From NCBI RefSeq assembly GCF_001418685.1, contig NZ_LIVM01000001.1:244350-308349 (forward strand): a stretch of DNA of 64,000 nucleotides. Reading direction: 5' to 3'. Shown here in pieces: positions 46,881-56,911 of this stretch. Position 1 is the first letter of the stretch, and each line of letters opens with the position of its first letter. A model generated the notes under the pieces. That model worked only from the letters and a program-made list of their open reading frames with translations. It had not been told where the DNA came from and did no database searches. Both the position numbers and the translations under genes were made by a program. Source of the DNA: Apibacter mensalis. GTDB lineage: Bacteria; Bacteroidota; Bacteroidia; Flavobacteriales; Weeksellaceae.

Positions 46881-49343
46881 ATGAATCTAAAGTATAAAGC
46901 ATTGGATCTGTTTTACTTTATAAGCATTATGGGTCCAACAGCTCTTTGTTTTGCGCAAAACATTTCTCCAGATTCAACTCAAATTTCAGAAAAAGAAATT
47001 GATGATGTTGTAGTTATAGGAAAAGGAGTTATTGATGTGGTAAAAGATAGAGAAACCCCGATTGCCGTGTCTATCATTAAAAAACAAGAAATCAGAGACA
47101 AAGGAGGAAATCAAGAATTTCCTGCCCTTATGAAAAATGCACCTTCCATTTATGTCAATGACGCCACCGGATACGGTGACTCTAAAATGATAACCAGGGG
47201 TTTTAATCAATCCAATACAGCTGTAATGATAAATGGACAGCCCGTTAATGGAATGGAAAGTGGAAATGTGTATTGGACCAATTGGACAGGATTAATTGAT
47301 ATTGCCAACACCATTCAAGTACAAAGAGGTCTTGGTTCTTCTAAACTCGCTATATCTTCCGTTGGCGGCACCATAAATATTGTTACCAAAGCCACCGATA
47401 AGAAAGCAGGTTCAACGGCACGATTTTTAACCGGGAATGATGGATTCTGGAGAACTACTTACGAATATAATAGTGGTTTACAAGACCAATGGGGAGTATC
47501 CTTCTCCACCTCCACATGGAGAGGCGACGGATATAATAGGGGAACTAAAGGATATGGTCAAAATTATTTTTTATCTATCGGTTTTCAACCCAATGAAAAG
47601 CACAATTTTAACTTTATAATTTTTGGTGCCCCTCAAAATCATGATCAGAATTATTACACCAAAATATCAGATTTTAAAAAATACGGGTATAGATACAATG
47701 TAAACCAAGGATGGTTAAACGGTAAAGAACTTTTATTACGAACCAATTACTACCATAAATCAGTTGCTAATTTAAATTGGGACTGGAAAATCAATGAAAA
47801 AAGCACTTTGTCTACCGTATTTTATGGTTCTTTAGGACGAGGAGGGGGCATAGGCGGATATGGCTCTAAATATATTGAAACACCCAATATTTCAACTCCG
47901 CAAAGTCCAAACTCAATACCCGGAAGCAGAAATCAGCAAAATGGAACGATTAATTGGGATGCAATCTTCGATTATAATTTAACTCACAATACCGAAGGAA
48001 TAGGTACGGGTAGTGACAATTTCATTATCAGATCTTCCGTAAACAATCATCAATGGTACGGTCTTGTTTCCAACTTTAATCATAAGTTTAAAAAACATTT
48101 TGAGTTTAATGTAGGAGTTGATGGAAGAGTCTATACAGGAACACATTTTCAACAAGCAAATAAATTTTTAGGACTATCCGGAATTACCGATAATATTTCA
48201 CCCAATGTAAACGGAACCTATACGGTAACTAAAAACTTTACCACTAATCCTTGGAGCTCATTGTTTAGAAATGTAAATAGAGGTCAAAGATTAAGCTTTG
48301 ATTACGATGAAACCATACAATATATTGGAGCTTTCGGGCAATTTGAATATGTTAATAAATTTATGAGCGCTTTTATACAAGGTGTTATCTCCGAGCAATA
48401 TAATTCAAGGAAGGACCGATTTAACTACACTCCTTCACACCAAAAATCAAAAACGCTAAATAATACCGGTTATAATATCAAAGGGGGAATTAATTTTAAA
48501 ATTACTAAAAATCATAATATTTTTGGTAATGCCGGATATTATTCCAGACAACCCTTTCAGAATAATTTATTTTTAAATTGGAAAAATGATGTAAATCCAT
48601 TAGCCGACAATGAGGAAATAGTTGGTTTTGAAATAGGATATGAACTTCACTATAATTTTTTAGATTTAAGTGTTAACTTATACAGAACCAGTTGGAATAA
48701 CAGAGTAGAGACGATTTCTAATGAAAGTATTAATCAAATAGAAAACAGATCAGGCATTGATGAACTCCATCAGGGGATAGAGGTAGAATTGCTTGCCAAA
48801 CCGATTAGAAAATTAAATTTTAAAGGACATATATCTTTAGGAAGTTGGAAATATAACGGTAATGCCCATTCTACTACTTATGATTCCAATAACTTGTCCC
48901 ACATTATAAGCGAGAAAGATATATTATTAGATAATGTTAAAACATCCAATGCACCTCAATTCAGTTATGGGGTAGGCTTAGTATATAAAGCTTTTAAAAA
49001 TTTCACATTCGATGCAGATCTAAACAGATATGAAAAATTATATTCGGATTTTGACATATCTAAGGCAGCTGCGAATACTAAAATTGATTTAATTGAGCTC
49101 CCCAATTATTTTACTTTAGATATGGGAGCTTCTTATACTCTATATTTTGACAGCACCTCTTTACGTTTTAGAGCTAATGTCAACAATGCATTAAATGATG
49201 TATTTATGACCTATTCCAAAACAAATATAAAGTCCGGCGATAAGGAAGCAGATAACGTAAAATTTAAAGGAATTGATACCGCCAATCAGGTTTATTTTGG
49301 CAACGGAAGAACCTGGAATTTGGGTATTACCTACAATTTTTAA
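46881..49343 (+). CDS. TonB-dependent outer-membrane receptor, siderophore/iron type
   Basis: An 820-aa receptor with signal peptide ending CFA before QNIS. Short TonB-box-like region, plug about 50-170 (PIAVSIIKKQEIRDKG, APSIYVNDATGYGDSKMITR, NSIQVQRGLGSSK-like VQRGLGSSKLAISSVGG), then the barrel to the closing LGITYNF. FecA/CirA-like organisation without the carboxypeptidase-like domain of SusC proteins, and no SusD partner, so an iron complex is the likely substrate; this is inference. No Fur-box-like sequence was recognised upstream. Followed by a terminator. Confidence 0.88.
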   Translation: MNLKYKALDLFYFISIMGPTALCFAQNISPDSTQISEKEIDDVVVIGKGVIDVVKDRETPIAVSIIKKQEIRDKGGNQEFPALMKNAPSIYVNDATGYGDSKMITRGFNQSNTAVMINGQPVNGMESGNVYWTNWTGLIDIANTIQVQRGLGSSKLAISSVGGTINIVTKATDKKAGSTARFLTGNDGFWRTTYEYNSGLQDQWGVSFSTSTWRGDGYNRGTKGYGQNYFLSIGFQPNEKHNFNFIIFGAPQNHDQNYYTKISDFKKYGYRYNVNQGWLNGKELLLRTNYYHKSVANLNWDWKINEKSTLSTVFYGSLGRGGGIGGYGSKYIETPNISTPQSPNSIPGSRNQQNGTINWDAIFDYNLTHNTEGIGTGSDNFIIRSSVNNHQWYGLVSNFNHKFKKHFEFNVGVDGRVYTGTHFQQANKFLGLSGITDNISPNVNGTYTVTKNFTTNPWSSLFRNVNRGQRLSFDYDETIQYIGAFGQFEYVNKFMSAFIQGVISEQYNSRKDRFNYTPSHQKSKTLNNTGYNIKGGINFKITKNHNIFGNAGYYSRQPFQNNLFLNWKNDVNPLADNEEIVGFEIGYELHYNFLDLSVNLYRTSWNNRVETISNESINQIENRSGIDELHQGIEVELLAKPIRKLNFKGHISLGSWKYNGNAHSTTYDSNNLSHIISEKDILLDNVKTSNAPQFSYGVGLVYKAFKNFTFDADLNRYEKLYSDFDISKAAANTKIDLIELPNYFTLDMGASYTLYFDSTSLRFRANVNNALNDVFMTYSKTNIKSGDKEADNVKFKGIDTANQVYFGNGRTWNLGITYNF

Positions 49344-49360
49344 TTAACAAATTTATAATA

Positions 49361-49404
49361 AATAATCCAACAACTCCATACGATTTTATGTTGGATTATT
49401 TATT
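49361..49404 (+). terminator. Terminator after the second TonB receptor
   Basis: AATAATCCAACA (49361-49372) pairs perfectly with TGTTGGATTATT (49389-49400), 16-base loop, T-rich tail. Confidence 0.8.
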
Positions 49405-49529
49405 TCTCTGTCACGCTTCATTACATTGAAGTTACTATATTAAGCATTGAGTAATTAGTGCAAATAGTTGAATAAAAAAGTTAATTTTTACTCTATTTTT
49501 ATTATATTTGTTTAGGCAGCATTTACTTT

Positions 49530-50138
49530 ATGGATGTAATTAAAGATCAAATCATTAACAAATCGATTGAGCTATTTACTCAAATAGGGGTTAAAGTAGT
49601 CACTATGGATATGATCAGTAAGGATCTATGCATGTCAAAAAAAACTTTATATGAACATTTTTCCGGTAAAGAAGATTTAATTAAAAATACATTTAGTAAA
49701 TGCATTAGTACTACCATTCAAGATCTTGAAAATAAAATTAAAAATTGTCCGAATATCATTCAACAAAAATTTATTATACTGGAAGACAATAATTATTTTA
49801 TTTTTCTTAAAGAAAATCAAACTTTATTTCAACTGAAAAATTTCTATCCGGATATATATATCGAAATGATCACTTTACAAAATAACTTGTTAAAATCTTT
49901 AATAAAAAATAATATTATCCTAGGAATTGAGGAAGGTTTGTATAGACCTAAAATCAATAAAAAACTAACCGTTGAGTATTTTTATCTATTTGAAAAAATT
50001 ATAGCTATTGATGATAATCTATCAAAAGTACATCTAAATGATAATCTTGTAAAAAAATATTTTATAGAGTTGTTAATACGTTCAATTGCTACCAAGAAAG
50101 GCATTAAGGAACTTGAGAAGTATGTTTCCAAAAATTAA
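49530..50138 (+). CDS. TetR/AcrR family transcriptional regulator
   Basis: A 202-aa repressor-type protein. The N-terminal HTH (about 8-55) reads IELFTQIGVKVVTMDMISKD then CMSKKTLYEHFSGKEDLI, a standard TetR DNA-binding domain; the rest is a helical ligand/dimer domain of no recognisable specificity. A -7 element TATATTTG (49503-49510) precedes it. It is not divergent from any transporter; nearest possible targets are the TonB receptor upstream or itself. Its 3' end overlaps the convergent channel gene by 4 bases. Confidence 0.9.
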   Translation: MDVIKDQIINKSIELFTQIGVKVVTMDMISKDLCMSKKTLYEHFSGKEDLIKNTFSKCISTTIQDLENKIKNCPNIIQQKFIILEDNNYFIFLKENQTLFQLKNFYPDIYIEMITLQNNLLKSLIKNNIILGIEEGLYRPKINKKLTVEYFYLFEKIIAIDDNLSKVHLNDNLVKKYFIELLIRSIATKKGIKELEKYVSKN

Positions 50139-51346
50139 GACGGTATGGTAGTAACAATTTTAAGTCCAAAAAAAGATGATATTGAAATGATATGCTCGAA
50201 AATTTCTGCTTGTATTTCTTCAAATTCATTTAGCTCCGAAGTATTGGTATAACAGTAGACCTCTATAGGGATTCCATAAATAGTCGGATCTAACTGTCTT
50301 ATTAAAATAGTATCCTTTTTTGATATGCGCGAATTTTTTCGAAGATACCATTTTATATACTTTCTAAATATTCCCATATTCGTTGGTATTATGTCTTCAT
50401 CGGATTTATAGTTTGTAAAATATACATTTAAGAGACTTATTTTTTTCAGCTCATCAAGCTCTTTTTTTCCTAAGAACTCTATTGATTGACTATTGAAGAC
50501 TATAGACCTTTTTATTCTTCGAGTATGTGAAGCTTTCATAGGTTCATAATTTTTAACCTCTGTGGATATTAAATCATAAGTCGGTATACTAGATACGGTT
50601 TTGTCTTTATTTAGAATTTTAGTAGTAATTAAATTAATGTCCACAATATATCCTTCCAAATTATATTTAGAAATAGAAATATAATCACCTGATTTTAATT
50701 GTTTGGAATTTGAAATATTGACTCCTGCAACAAATCCTAATATAGAATCCTTGAACACCAGGATTATAATCGTCATTATGGCTCCTAAAAAAGTAAAAAT
50801 TTTAGAGCTGGTTAAATCAAATACTATCGAAATAACAATAAAGCTGGATAATACAATAATTAGGATTTTAAGAAGTTCAAAAAAAGTATTTAAGCCAACT
50901 GTCACATAACTTCTATCTCTATTTTTTACATGAGTATAGGAATTAATAACACTAATAAGAAACTTTGCAATAAAGGATATTAAAAAAATACTAAATACCA
51001 AATCAAGAATATGAAAACTTTGCGGATGAGGATAGAATATAATTGGTACTAACAAATAGCATATTCCCAAAGGGATAAGGCGAAAAAAACTGGTAAATAC
51101 ATTTTTTTCGATACATGTATTGATCCAAATATTTTTGGTATTGGGAACTATTTTCAATACAATTTTCAACAATACTTTACGCTGCAAAAAATCTAAAATT
51201 AAAAAAATCACTAATATTATTAGAACCTTACTAGCAATTTGCATAATCAATATAACATCTTTGGGAAAATGAACCGATATATAGCGATCCAATTGATCTA
51301 TTATCGAATTTTGGTTTTTTTGTCTTAATGTATATGCCTCTTTCAT
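50135..51346 (-). CDS. MscS-family channel, YbdG (MscM)-like
   Basis: A 403-aa inner-membrane channel. Five segments (about 30-55, 80-102, 110-132, 152-175, 180-200), then the MscS pore/beta domain FLGAIMTIIILVFKDSILGF and VAGVNISNSKQLKSGDYISI, followed by a long cytosolic domain containing SSIPTYDLISTEVKNY and RRIKRSIVFN, which is the YbdG pattern. These give miniconductance responses to osmotic downshift. It is the second MscS relative in the window; the other at 11219 is a minimal form. Confidence 0.9.
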   Translation of the reverse strand: MKEAYTLRQKNQNSIIDQLDRYISVHFPKDVILIMQIASKVLIILVIFLILDFLQRKVLLKIVLKIVPNTKNIWINTCIEKNVFTSFFRLIPLGICYLLVPIIFYPHPQSFHILDLVFSIFLISFIAKFLISVINSYTHVKNRDRSYVTVGLNTFFELLKILIIVLSSFIVISIVFDLTSSKIFTFLGAIMTIIILVFKDSILGFVAGVNISNSKQLKSGDYISISKYNLEGYIVDINLITTKILNKDKTVSSIPTYDLISTEVKNYEPMKASHTRRIKRSIVFNSQSIEFLGKKELDELKKISLLNVYFTNYKSDEDIIPTNMGIFRKYIKWYLRKNSRISKKDTILIRQLDPTIYGIPIEVYCYTNTSELNEFEEIQAEIFEHIISISSFFGLKIVTTIPS

Positions 51347-51440
51347 TAATTACAAGAATTTATATCAATTACTGGAGATAAAGCGAAAAGTTTATAATTT
51401 ATTAAGTATATTTATAGTTACTTTTAATGTATCATATTTT

Positions 51441-51941
51441 ATGCCTGATTTAATTTGGATAATTTTAGTATTTATACTGATACTTATTGGAATTATTGGC
51501 TCCGTTTTACCTGCATTACCGGGAATTCCTATAGCCTTTACAGGCTTATTAATTTATAAGTTATGTCCTCTTGGAGAAACTCTGAGCTGGTGGTGGATAT
51601 CTTTTTGTGCTATTTTAACCCTATTAGGTATGGTCATAAACTATTTTATGCCCATTTTCACTGTTAAACAATTTGGAGGTTCCAAATACGGTGCCATCGG
51701 AGCAACCATAGGAATATTTGTGGGTTTTATCCTACCCTATGGTTTTTTATATGGTCCTTTTTTAGGTGCATTAATAGGAGAATTAATTTATGATTTTATG
51801 GATAAAAAGGGTGCTATAAAAGCTTCTTTAGGTGCTTTACTGGGATATATTTTATGTATGGGCGTTAATATAATTATATGCGGAATAACAATGACTATTT
51901 TTATTATTCATCTCACATTTACATATTTTAGCAATAATTGA
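51441..51941 (+). CDS. DUF456 membrane protein
   Basis: A 166-aa protein with four to five membrane segments. VLPALPGIPIAFTGLLIYKL, KQFGGSKYGAIGATIG and GPFLGALIGELI are the family's glycine/proline-rich repeats. No biochemical function is known for DUF456. Lies 94 bases after the divergent channel start and 40 bases before the metallohydrolase gene, so the latter two may form a unit. Confidence 0.87.
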   Translation: MPDLIWIILVFILILIGIIGSVLPALPGIPIAFTGLLIYKLCPLGETLSWWWISFCAILTLLGMVINYFMPIFTVKQFGGSKYGAIGATIGIFVGFILPYGFLYGPFLGALIGELIYDFMDKKGAIKASLGALLGYILCMGVNIIICGITMTIFIIHLTFTYFSNN

Positions 51942-51981
51942 TAAATAAGCTTTATATTTAAAGTATCAAATACTATTATTT

Positions 51982-52845
51982 ATGAAATTATATCCGATTG
52001 AAACCGGAAATTTTAAACTAGATGGAGGTGCTATGTTTGGCGTTGTGCCTAAATCTATCTGGCAAAAAACCAATCCTGCTGATTGCAATAATATGGTTGA
52101 TTTAGCTATGAGATGTCTTCTTATTGAGATTGGTAAAAGACTAATATTAATAGATACGGGCATTGGTAATAAACAAAATAAAAAATTCTTCAGTTATTAC
52201 TATTTATGGGGTGATTTTTCATTAGAAAAATCCTTAGCTCAATATGGCTTTACTTGTGATGATATTACCGATGTTTTTCTTACTCATTTACATTTTGATC
52301 ACTGCGGAGGAGCCATTGAGTGGAATAAGAGCAAATCCGGTTATAGACCTGCTTTTAAAAATGCTATTTATTGGAGCAATGAAGATCATTGGAATTGGGC
52401 AGTCCAACCTAATTTTAGAGAAAAAGTTTCTTTTTTAAAGGAAAACATTCTTCCAATTAGAGAAAGTGGGCAATTAAAATTTATAACTATTCCCAAAGAT
52501 AATTTTCTAAAAAATTCACCACTAGGGTTCGATATATATTTTGTTAATGGACATACAGACAAACAAATGTTACCGGTCATAACTTATGAAGAAAAAACAA
52601 TAATATACGCTGCTGATTTACTACCAACTACCGGACATATTCCCATTCCTTATATCGCGGGATATGATACGCGACCTTTACTTACTATACAGGAAAAGGA
52701 ACAAATTTTAAATCTTGCAGAATCTCAAAATTATTTTTTCTTTTTTGAACATGATGCCAGGCATGAACTAGGTACAGTAAAAAAAACAGAAAAAGGAGTT
52801 AGGCTCAATGAAACTTTTAGTTTTCTAGAGATTTTTGGAAAATAA
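51982..52845 (+). CDS. Metallo-beta-lactamase-fold hydrolase (lactonase-like)
   Basis: A 287-aa cytosolic protein. The metal motif THLHFDHCGGA, the later histidine in VNGHTDKQM, and D in IIYAADLLPT make a dinuclear zinc site. Length and the N-terminal GGAMFGVVPKSIWQK agree with the group that includes N-acyl-homoserine lactonases, but many members are general esterases/lactonases, so the substrate is open. Ends at a bidirectional terminator shared with pta. Confidence 0.88.
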   Translation: MKLYPIETGNFKLDGGAMFGVVPKSIWQKTNPADCNNMVDLAMRCLLIEIGKRLILIDTGIGNKQNKKFFSYYYLWGDFSLEKSLAQYGFTCDDITDVFLTHLHFDHCGGAIEWNKSKSGYRPAFKNAIYWSNEDHWNWAVQPNFREKVSFLKENILPIRESGQLKFITIPKDNFLKNSPLGFDIYFVNGHTDKQMLPVITYEEKTIIYAADLLPTTGHIPIPYIAGYDTRPLLTIQEKEQILNLAESQNYFFFFEHDARHELGTVKKTEKGVRLNETFSFLEIFGK

Positions 52846-52880
52846 AAAACTCTATCAATAGTAATAAATGATAGAGTTTT
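52846..52880. terminator. Bidirectional terminator between metallohydrolase and pta
   Basis: AAAACTCTATCA (52846-52857) pairs perfectly with TGATAGAGTTTT (52869-52880) around an 11-base loop; T-rich on both strands. Confidence 0.86.
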
Positions 52881-52906
52881 ATTTAAAATACTTTAATAGC
52901 TTCTTT

Positions 52907-55000
52907 TTAATTGTTATTTGCCGCTTGGATTGCGGTAATTACAACAGTATTATAAATATCTTCGATTTTTGCTCCTCTACTTAAGTCATTGATTGGTTTT
53001 TTCAATCCCTGAAGCACAGGACCTAAAGCCAATCCTCCAGATTCTCTTTGAACTGCTTTGTAAGTATTATTTCCTGTATTTAAATCAGGGAATATCAATA
53101 CATTTGCCTTACCCGCTACTAAGGATCCCGGCATTTTACTGTTACCTACACTTGGAACCACTGCTGCATCATATTGAATGGGACCTTCAATTAATAAATC
53201 AGGGCGTAACGATTTTACCAGTTCAGTAGCTTTTCTTACCTTATCAACATCTACTCCCGCTCCCGAATATCCGGATGAATAAGAAAGCATGGCAATTTTA
53301 GGCTCAATTCCAAAATCTTTTGCGGTACCTGCAGCAGAAATAGCTATATCTGCCAGTTGTTCGTAGGTAGGATTAGGTACAATTGCACAATCTCCATAAA
53401 CTAATACTCTATCTTGCAAGAGCATAAAAAATACAGAAGAAACTGTTTTAATCCCCGGTTTAGTTTTAACAAATTGTAATGCCGGACGTATCGTATGCGC
53501 AGTTGTATTTTGAGCACCTGAAACCATCCCATCAGCATCCCCTTTATAAACCATCATAGTTCCGAAATAGGAAGCATCTAACATTAAATCTTTTGCCTGA
53601 GCATGTTCCATACCTTTATCTTTTCTAAGCTCAAATAAAGTATCAACATATTCATTGAGCTTATCATTTTCCGTATTATCTAATATAGAAATCAGATCAG
53701 TATTCCAATTTAATCCAAGCTGATTAACTTTCTGTATAATTTCCTCCGGTTTACCTAAAATTGTAATTTTTACAATTTCATCATCAGCTAACATTGATGC
53801 TGCATGTAAAATTCGTTCATCTCCGCCTTCCGGTAAAACTATATGTTTATGTGCCGCCTTAGCTTCTTTCAACAAATTATACTGGAACATTCTTGGGGTG
53901 ATTCCTTCTATTTTAAATGAAGATATCCTTTTATCAAGCTCGGGTATATCTACGTATTGTTCAAAAAGATCAATATTACGTTTTATCTTAGCTGTATTTT
54001 CGGGATAAATAGTTGATCTTATGTTATTAATAGCTGTTGCTGCTTCAAATGTTCCTATGTCCACAAGCATAATAGGCATATTTACACTTGAACCATCAAT
54101 CATTTTCATAATTGATGAATCGGGGCTTATTCCGGCAGTTAGTATAATTCCGGAGATCCTTTTAAAATTAGATAAGTTAGAAAGTAATGTTCCAATTATT
54201 AAATCTGATCTGTCACCGGGAAGTATTACCACACAATCTTCTTCAACATAATTAATAAATTGTGATAGTAACATACCTCCAATCATAAACTTATTGATGG
54301 GCCTGTTTAAATTTTCACTTCCATGCAGTACTTTTGCTCCTAAAACATCTGAAACTTCTTTTAGAGTAGGAAAACTCAAGGGTTTATCGTTAGGAATTAT
54401 TGATAATAATACAGAATCACCAATGCGTTTCTTACTTTTAGTAATAACTTCTTCTATATCTTTATCACATTTATTAACGATTACCGCTATAACTTTATTA
54501 TCTTTCTTTAAAAAATTATTTAACTCCAGACTTATATTTTTAGCTAAATCGTGTGAGTTTTTAAACGAATCTTTGACAACAAGAACAACCGGAATATTTA
54601 ATGATTTAGCAATAATAACATTCAAATCATATTCTAATGAAGTACTTCCGGCTGATATATCAGTACCATCAATAAGCACAAAGTCAAATCTATCTTCTAA
54701 AGCTTTATATTTTTGTATAATACCATCGTATGCCTCATTTAATCTACCACTATTTTGAAGATCAATAATTTCACTCTTAGTAAAAGCGTATGCATCTTCA
54801 TAATTCTGATTTAGATTAAAAAAGGAAATCATAGTTTCAATATGATTATCTTTTATCCCATCATCCAAATCATCAATAATTGGACGAAAATAACCGATAT
54901 TGGGTGTTCTTCTCATGACCATTTGCAATATCCCCAGACTAATTAAAGATTTTCCGCTGTAAGGACATGTAGCCGCTACATATACTGATCTATTGTTCAT
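52907..55000 (-). CDS. pta: Phosphate acetyltransferase
   Basis: Interconverts acetyl-CoA and acetyl phosphate. The 697-aa long form has three parts: P-loop domain (VAATCPYSGKSLISLG, about 1-200), DRTGG domain (about 215-330), and the catalytic PTA domain (about 380-697, with LPEGGDERILHAASML, DGMVSGAQNTTAHTIRPALQ and SKMPGSLVAGKANVLIFPDL). The usual partner ackA is not next to it within this window, so acetate production from acetyl phosphate needs a distant gene. A -7-like TACTTTTG (minus strand) lies at 55026-55033. Confidence 0.96.
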   Translation of the reverse strand: MNNRSVYVAATCPYSGKSLISLGILQMVMRRTPNIGYFRPIIDDLDDGIKDNHIETMISFFNLNQNYEDAYAFTKSEIIDLQNSGRLNEAYDGIIQKYKALEDRFDFVLIDGTDISAGSTSLEYDLNVIIAKSLNIPVVLVVKDSFKNSHDLAKNISLELNNFLKKDNKVIAVIVNKCDKDIEEVITKSKKRIGDSVLLSIIPNDKPLSFPTLKEVSDVLGAKVLHGSENLNRPINKFMIGGMLLSQFINYVEEDCVVILPGDRSDLIIGTLLSNLSNFKRISGIILTAGISPDSSIMKMIDGSSVNMPIMLVDIGTFEAATAINNIRSTIYPENTAKIKRNIDLFEQYVDIPELDKRISSFKIEGITPRMFQYNLLKEAKAAHKHIVLPEGGDERILHAASMLADDEIVKITILGKPEEIIQKVNQLGLNWNTDLISILDNTENDKLNEYVDTLFELRKDKGMEHAQAKDLMLDASYFGTMMVYKGDADGMVSGAQNTTAHTIRPALQFVKTKPGIKTVSSVFFMLLQDRVLVYGDCAIVPNPTYEQLADIAISAAGTAKDFGIEPKIAMLSYSSGYSGAGVDVDKVRKATELVKSLRPDLLIEGPIQYDAAVVPSVGNSKMPGSLVAGKANVLIFPDLNTGNNTYKAVQRESGGLALGPVLQGLKKPINDLSRGAKIEDIYNTVVITAIQAANNN

Positions 55001-55141
55001 TTAATAATTATAATTGTAAGTATTGCAAAAGTACAAAATTGCGGAATATACATTTAATTAAATTTCTAAATTAATTTACATCTAAATAATGTTTCAAATG
55101 TTTAAAATTTTTCAATCGTAATTAAATAATTTTATTTTTTG

Positions 55142-55915
55142 TTAAAATTCAACCCTCAATCCGTCATAAGCCAAAAAAATATGGTTTGGCAAAGATTTTT
55201 CCACCTGTTCGTGAAATCCTAATTGATAACTGATATGTGTTAAATAGGCTTTTTTAGGCTTAACTTTATTAATTAAATCCAAAGCCTCATTCAACGTAAA
55301 ATGAGAAGCATGTGCTTCTTTCCTTAAAGCATTTATAACTAATACTTCCGAATATTTAATTTTTTCGATTTCCTCTTCAGAAATATATGAGGCATCAGTT
55401 ATATAAGATAATCTTCCAATCTTATATCCCAAAATAGGTAACTTACCATGCAAAATATTTATAGGTTGGATAGAAATATTTTGAAAAGAAATATCACCAT
55501 TGATGGGGTGTAATTCAAAACCGGGAGCCCCCGGATATTTTACTTCTGCAAAAGCGTAAGAAAATCTTCTCTTTACATCTTCTAATACTCTTTCTTTTCC
55601 AAAAATAGGAATATCCTGACCTTTCAAAAAGTTGATTGGACGTAAATCATCTAATCCTCCAATATGGTCTGTGTGTTCATGAGTTAATAATACAGCATCC
55701 ACATTAGATTTATTTTCTCGTAACATTTGTTGTCGAAAATCCGGACCACAGTCAATTAATAAATCTAGACCTTTATATTGGATTAGCGCAGAAGTTCGTA
55801 ATCTTTTATCTTTTAAATCTTGAGACTTACATACCGGATCATTAGAACCAATAACCGGAACTCCTTGAGAAGTCCCTGTTCCTAAGAATGTTATATTACT
55901 TTTTTGTAGTATCAT
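55142..55915 (-). CDS. Metallo-beta-lactamase-fold hydrolase, PhnP-like
   Basis: A 257-aa protein. N-terminal FLGTGTSQGVPVIG and the metal motif LLTHEHTDHIGGLDDLRPIN, with the later YITDASY and LTHISYQLG histidine, place it with PhnP and related phosphodiesterases. In this phylum it is present without phosphonate genes, so it likely hydrolyses a small cyclic or diester phosphate. No signal peptide; cytosolic. Separated from pta by 141 bases. Confidence 0.89.
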   Translation of the reverse strand: MILQKSNITFLGTGTSQGVPVIGSNDPVCKSQDLKDKRLRTSALIQYKGLDLLIDCGPDFRQQMLRENKSNVDAVLLTHEHTDHIGGLDDLRPINFLKGQDIPIFGKERVLEDVKRRFSYAFAEVKYPGAPGFELHPINGDISFQNISIQPINILHGKLPILGYKIGRLSYITDASYISEEEIEKIKYSEVLVINALRKEAHASHFTLNEALDLINKVKPKKAYLTHISYQLGFHEQVEKSLPNHIFLAYDGLRVEF

Positions 55916-56154
55916 AATTTTTGTAAATTTACGAACAAAAGTTTAAAATATGCTTTCTCATAAACAAGTACTAGCACTCAGATAAAAAGCTCTTCAGATT
56001 AGTTTATACAAAAATATTTATGTATGGCAATTTTTTTTACAGGGATAATCTGAAAATAATAATTTAATTTTCTTTATGCTGAATTAATCACTCATCAAAT
56101 AGATATTGATATGATTAATTTTGTGGATATACGATCTAACGTATTAGTATTATA

Positions 56155-56523
56155 ATGGAAGTAAATAATTTATTGGATATTTTTGAAAAAAGATATTATA
56201 TAGGCATTGGAATTATGGAAGCTTTTAGTAAGCTATTTAAACAAGATATGTGAGTTTATCTTTATCCCAGAAGAGCTTCTCAATTCAGAAAATTTAAACG
56301 TGACTAAAAGTCTTAAAGATTTATATAAATATTTTAAAGAAAGTAATAGGATAGTAGATATTAAAGACTATAATGGGTTCTATCCCAAAATTTACGGCAA
56401 GCAAATTCTTGTTTAGATTGTTTACGTAAAAAAGGTTGTGAAAATAAATTACTTATTCAAGTTTCCGACATGGTTAAAGTAAAGAGCATGTTCGGATTCT
56501 CTGTGGATAATGCTATTAATTAA
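56155..56523 (+). pseudogene. Frame-disrupted small gene, family unknown
   Basis: Three protein-like segments follow one another in alternating frames: 56155-56250 (MEVNNLLDIFEKRYYIGIG...), then one base-phase over to 56204-56416 (CEFIFIPEELLNSENLNVTK, SLKDLYKYFKESNRIV), then back in the first frame to the stop at 56521 (CLDCLRKKGCENKLLIQV). The first and third share a frame. Composition is protein-like throughout, so two compensating frameshifts in an about 122-aa gene fit better than chance. Family not recognised; the last part has a CLDC...GC cysteine group. A-runs in the first segment could also be sequencing error sites. Confidence 0.45.
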
Positions 56524-56535
56524 TAATTTAAAGAA

Positions 56536-56853
56536 ATGATTATATATTCAGAAAGTTTTCATGTAGAATATCTAGTAGAAAAAGAATGGATGATTTGGGT
56601 TAAAAATACTTTAATTCCTGAAATTTACAAAGTTCAAAAATTTACTAAAGTTATATTTTCAAAAGTTATTTCTCATACTGACGAGTCAGGATGTACTTAT
56701 TCCCTACAATATTATACGAACAGCAAAAAAGATTTAGAGGATTATTACAATAACCATTCTGATAAATTCGCCCGATTATTATTTGATAAGTTTGGAACAA
56801 AAATCTTATCTTTTAAAACTGAATTGGAACTTATCGAAAGTTTTGAATTTTAA
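56536..56853 (+). CDS. DUF4286 family protein
   Basis: A 105-aa protein common in Bacteroidota. The pattern VEYLVEKEWMIWVKNTLIPE near residue 10-30 and the second half DKFARLLFDKFGTKILSF match an alpha/beta dabb-like fold. No catalytic residues evident; function unknown. It follows the broken gene at 56155 by 12 bases and faces hemL. Confidence 0.8.
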   Translation: MIIYSESFHVEYLVEKEWMIWVKNTLIPEIYKVQKFTKVIFSKVISHTDESGCTYSLQYYTNSKKDLEDYYNNHSDKFARLLFDKFGTKILSFKTELELIESFEF

Positions 56854-56911
56854 TTTATAATTATTTCATACTGAGAATACCACTTTTCTAAGTACCTTAT
56901 TATTTCTCCAA

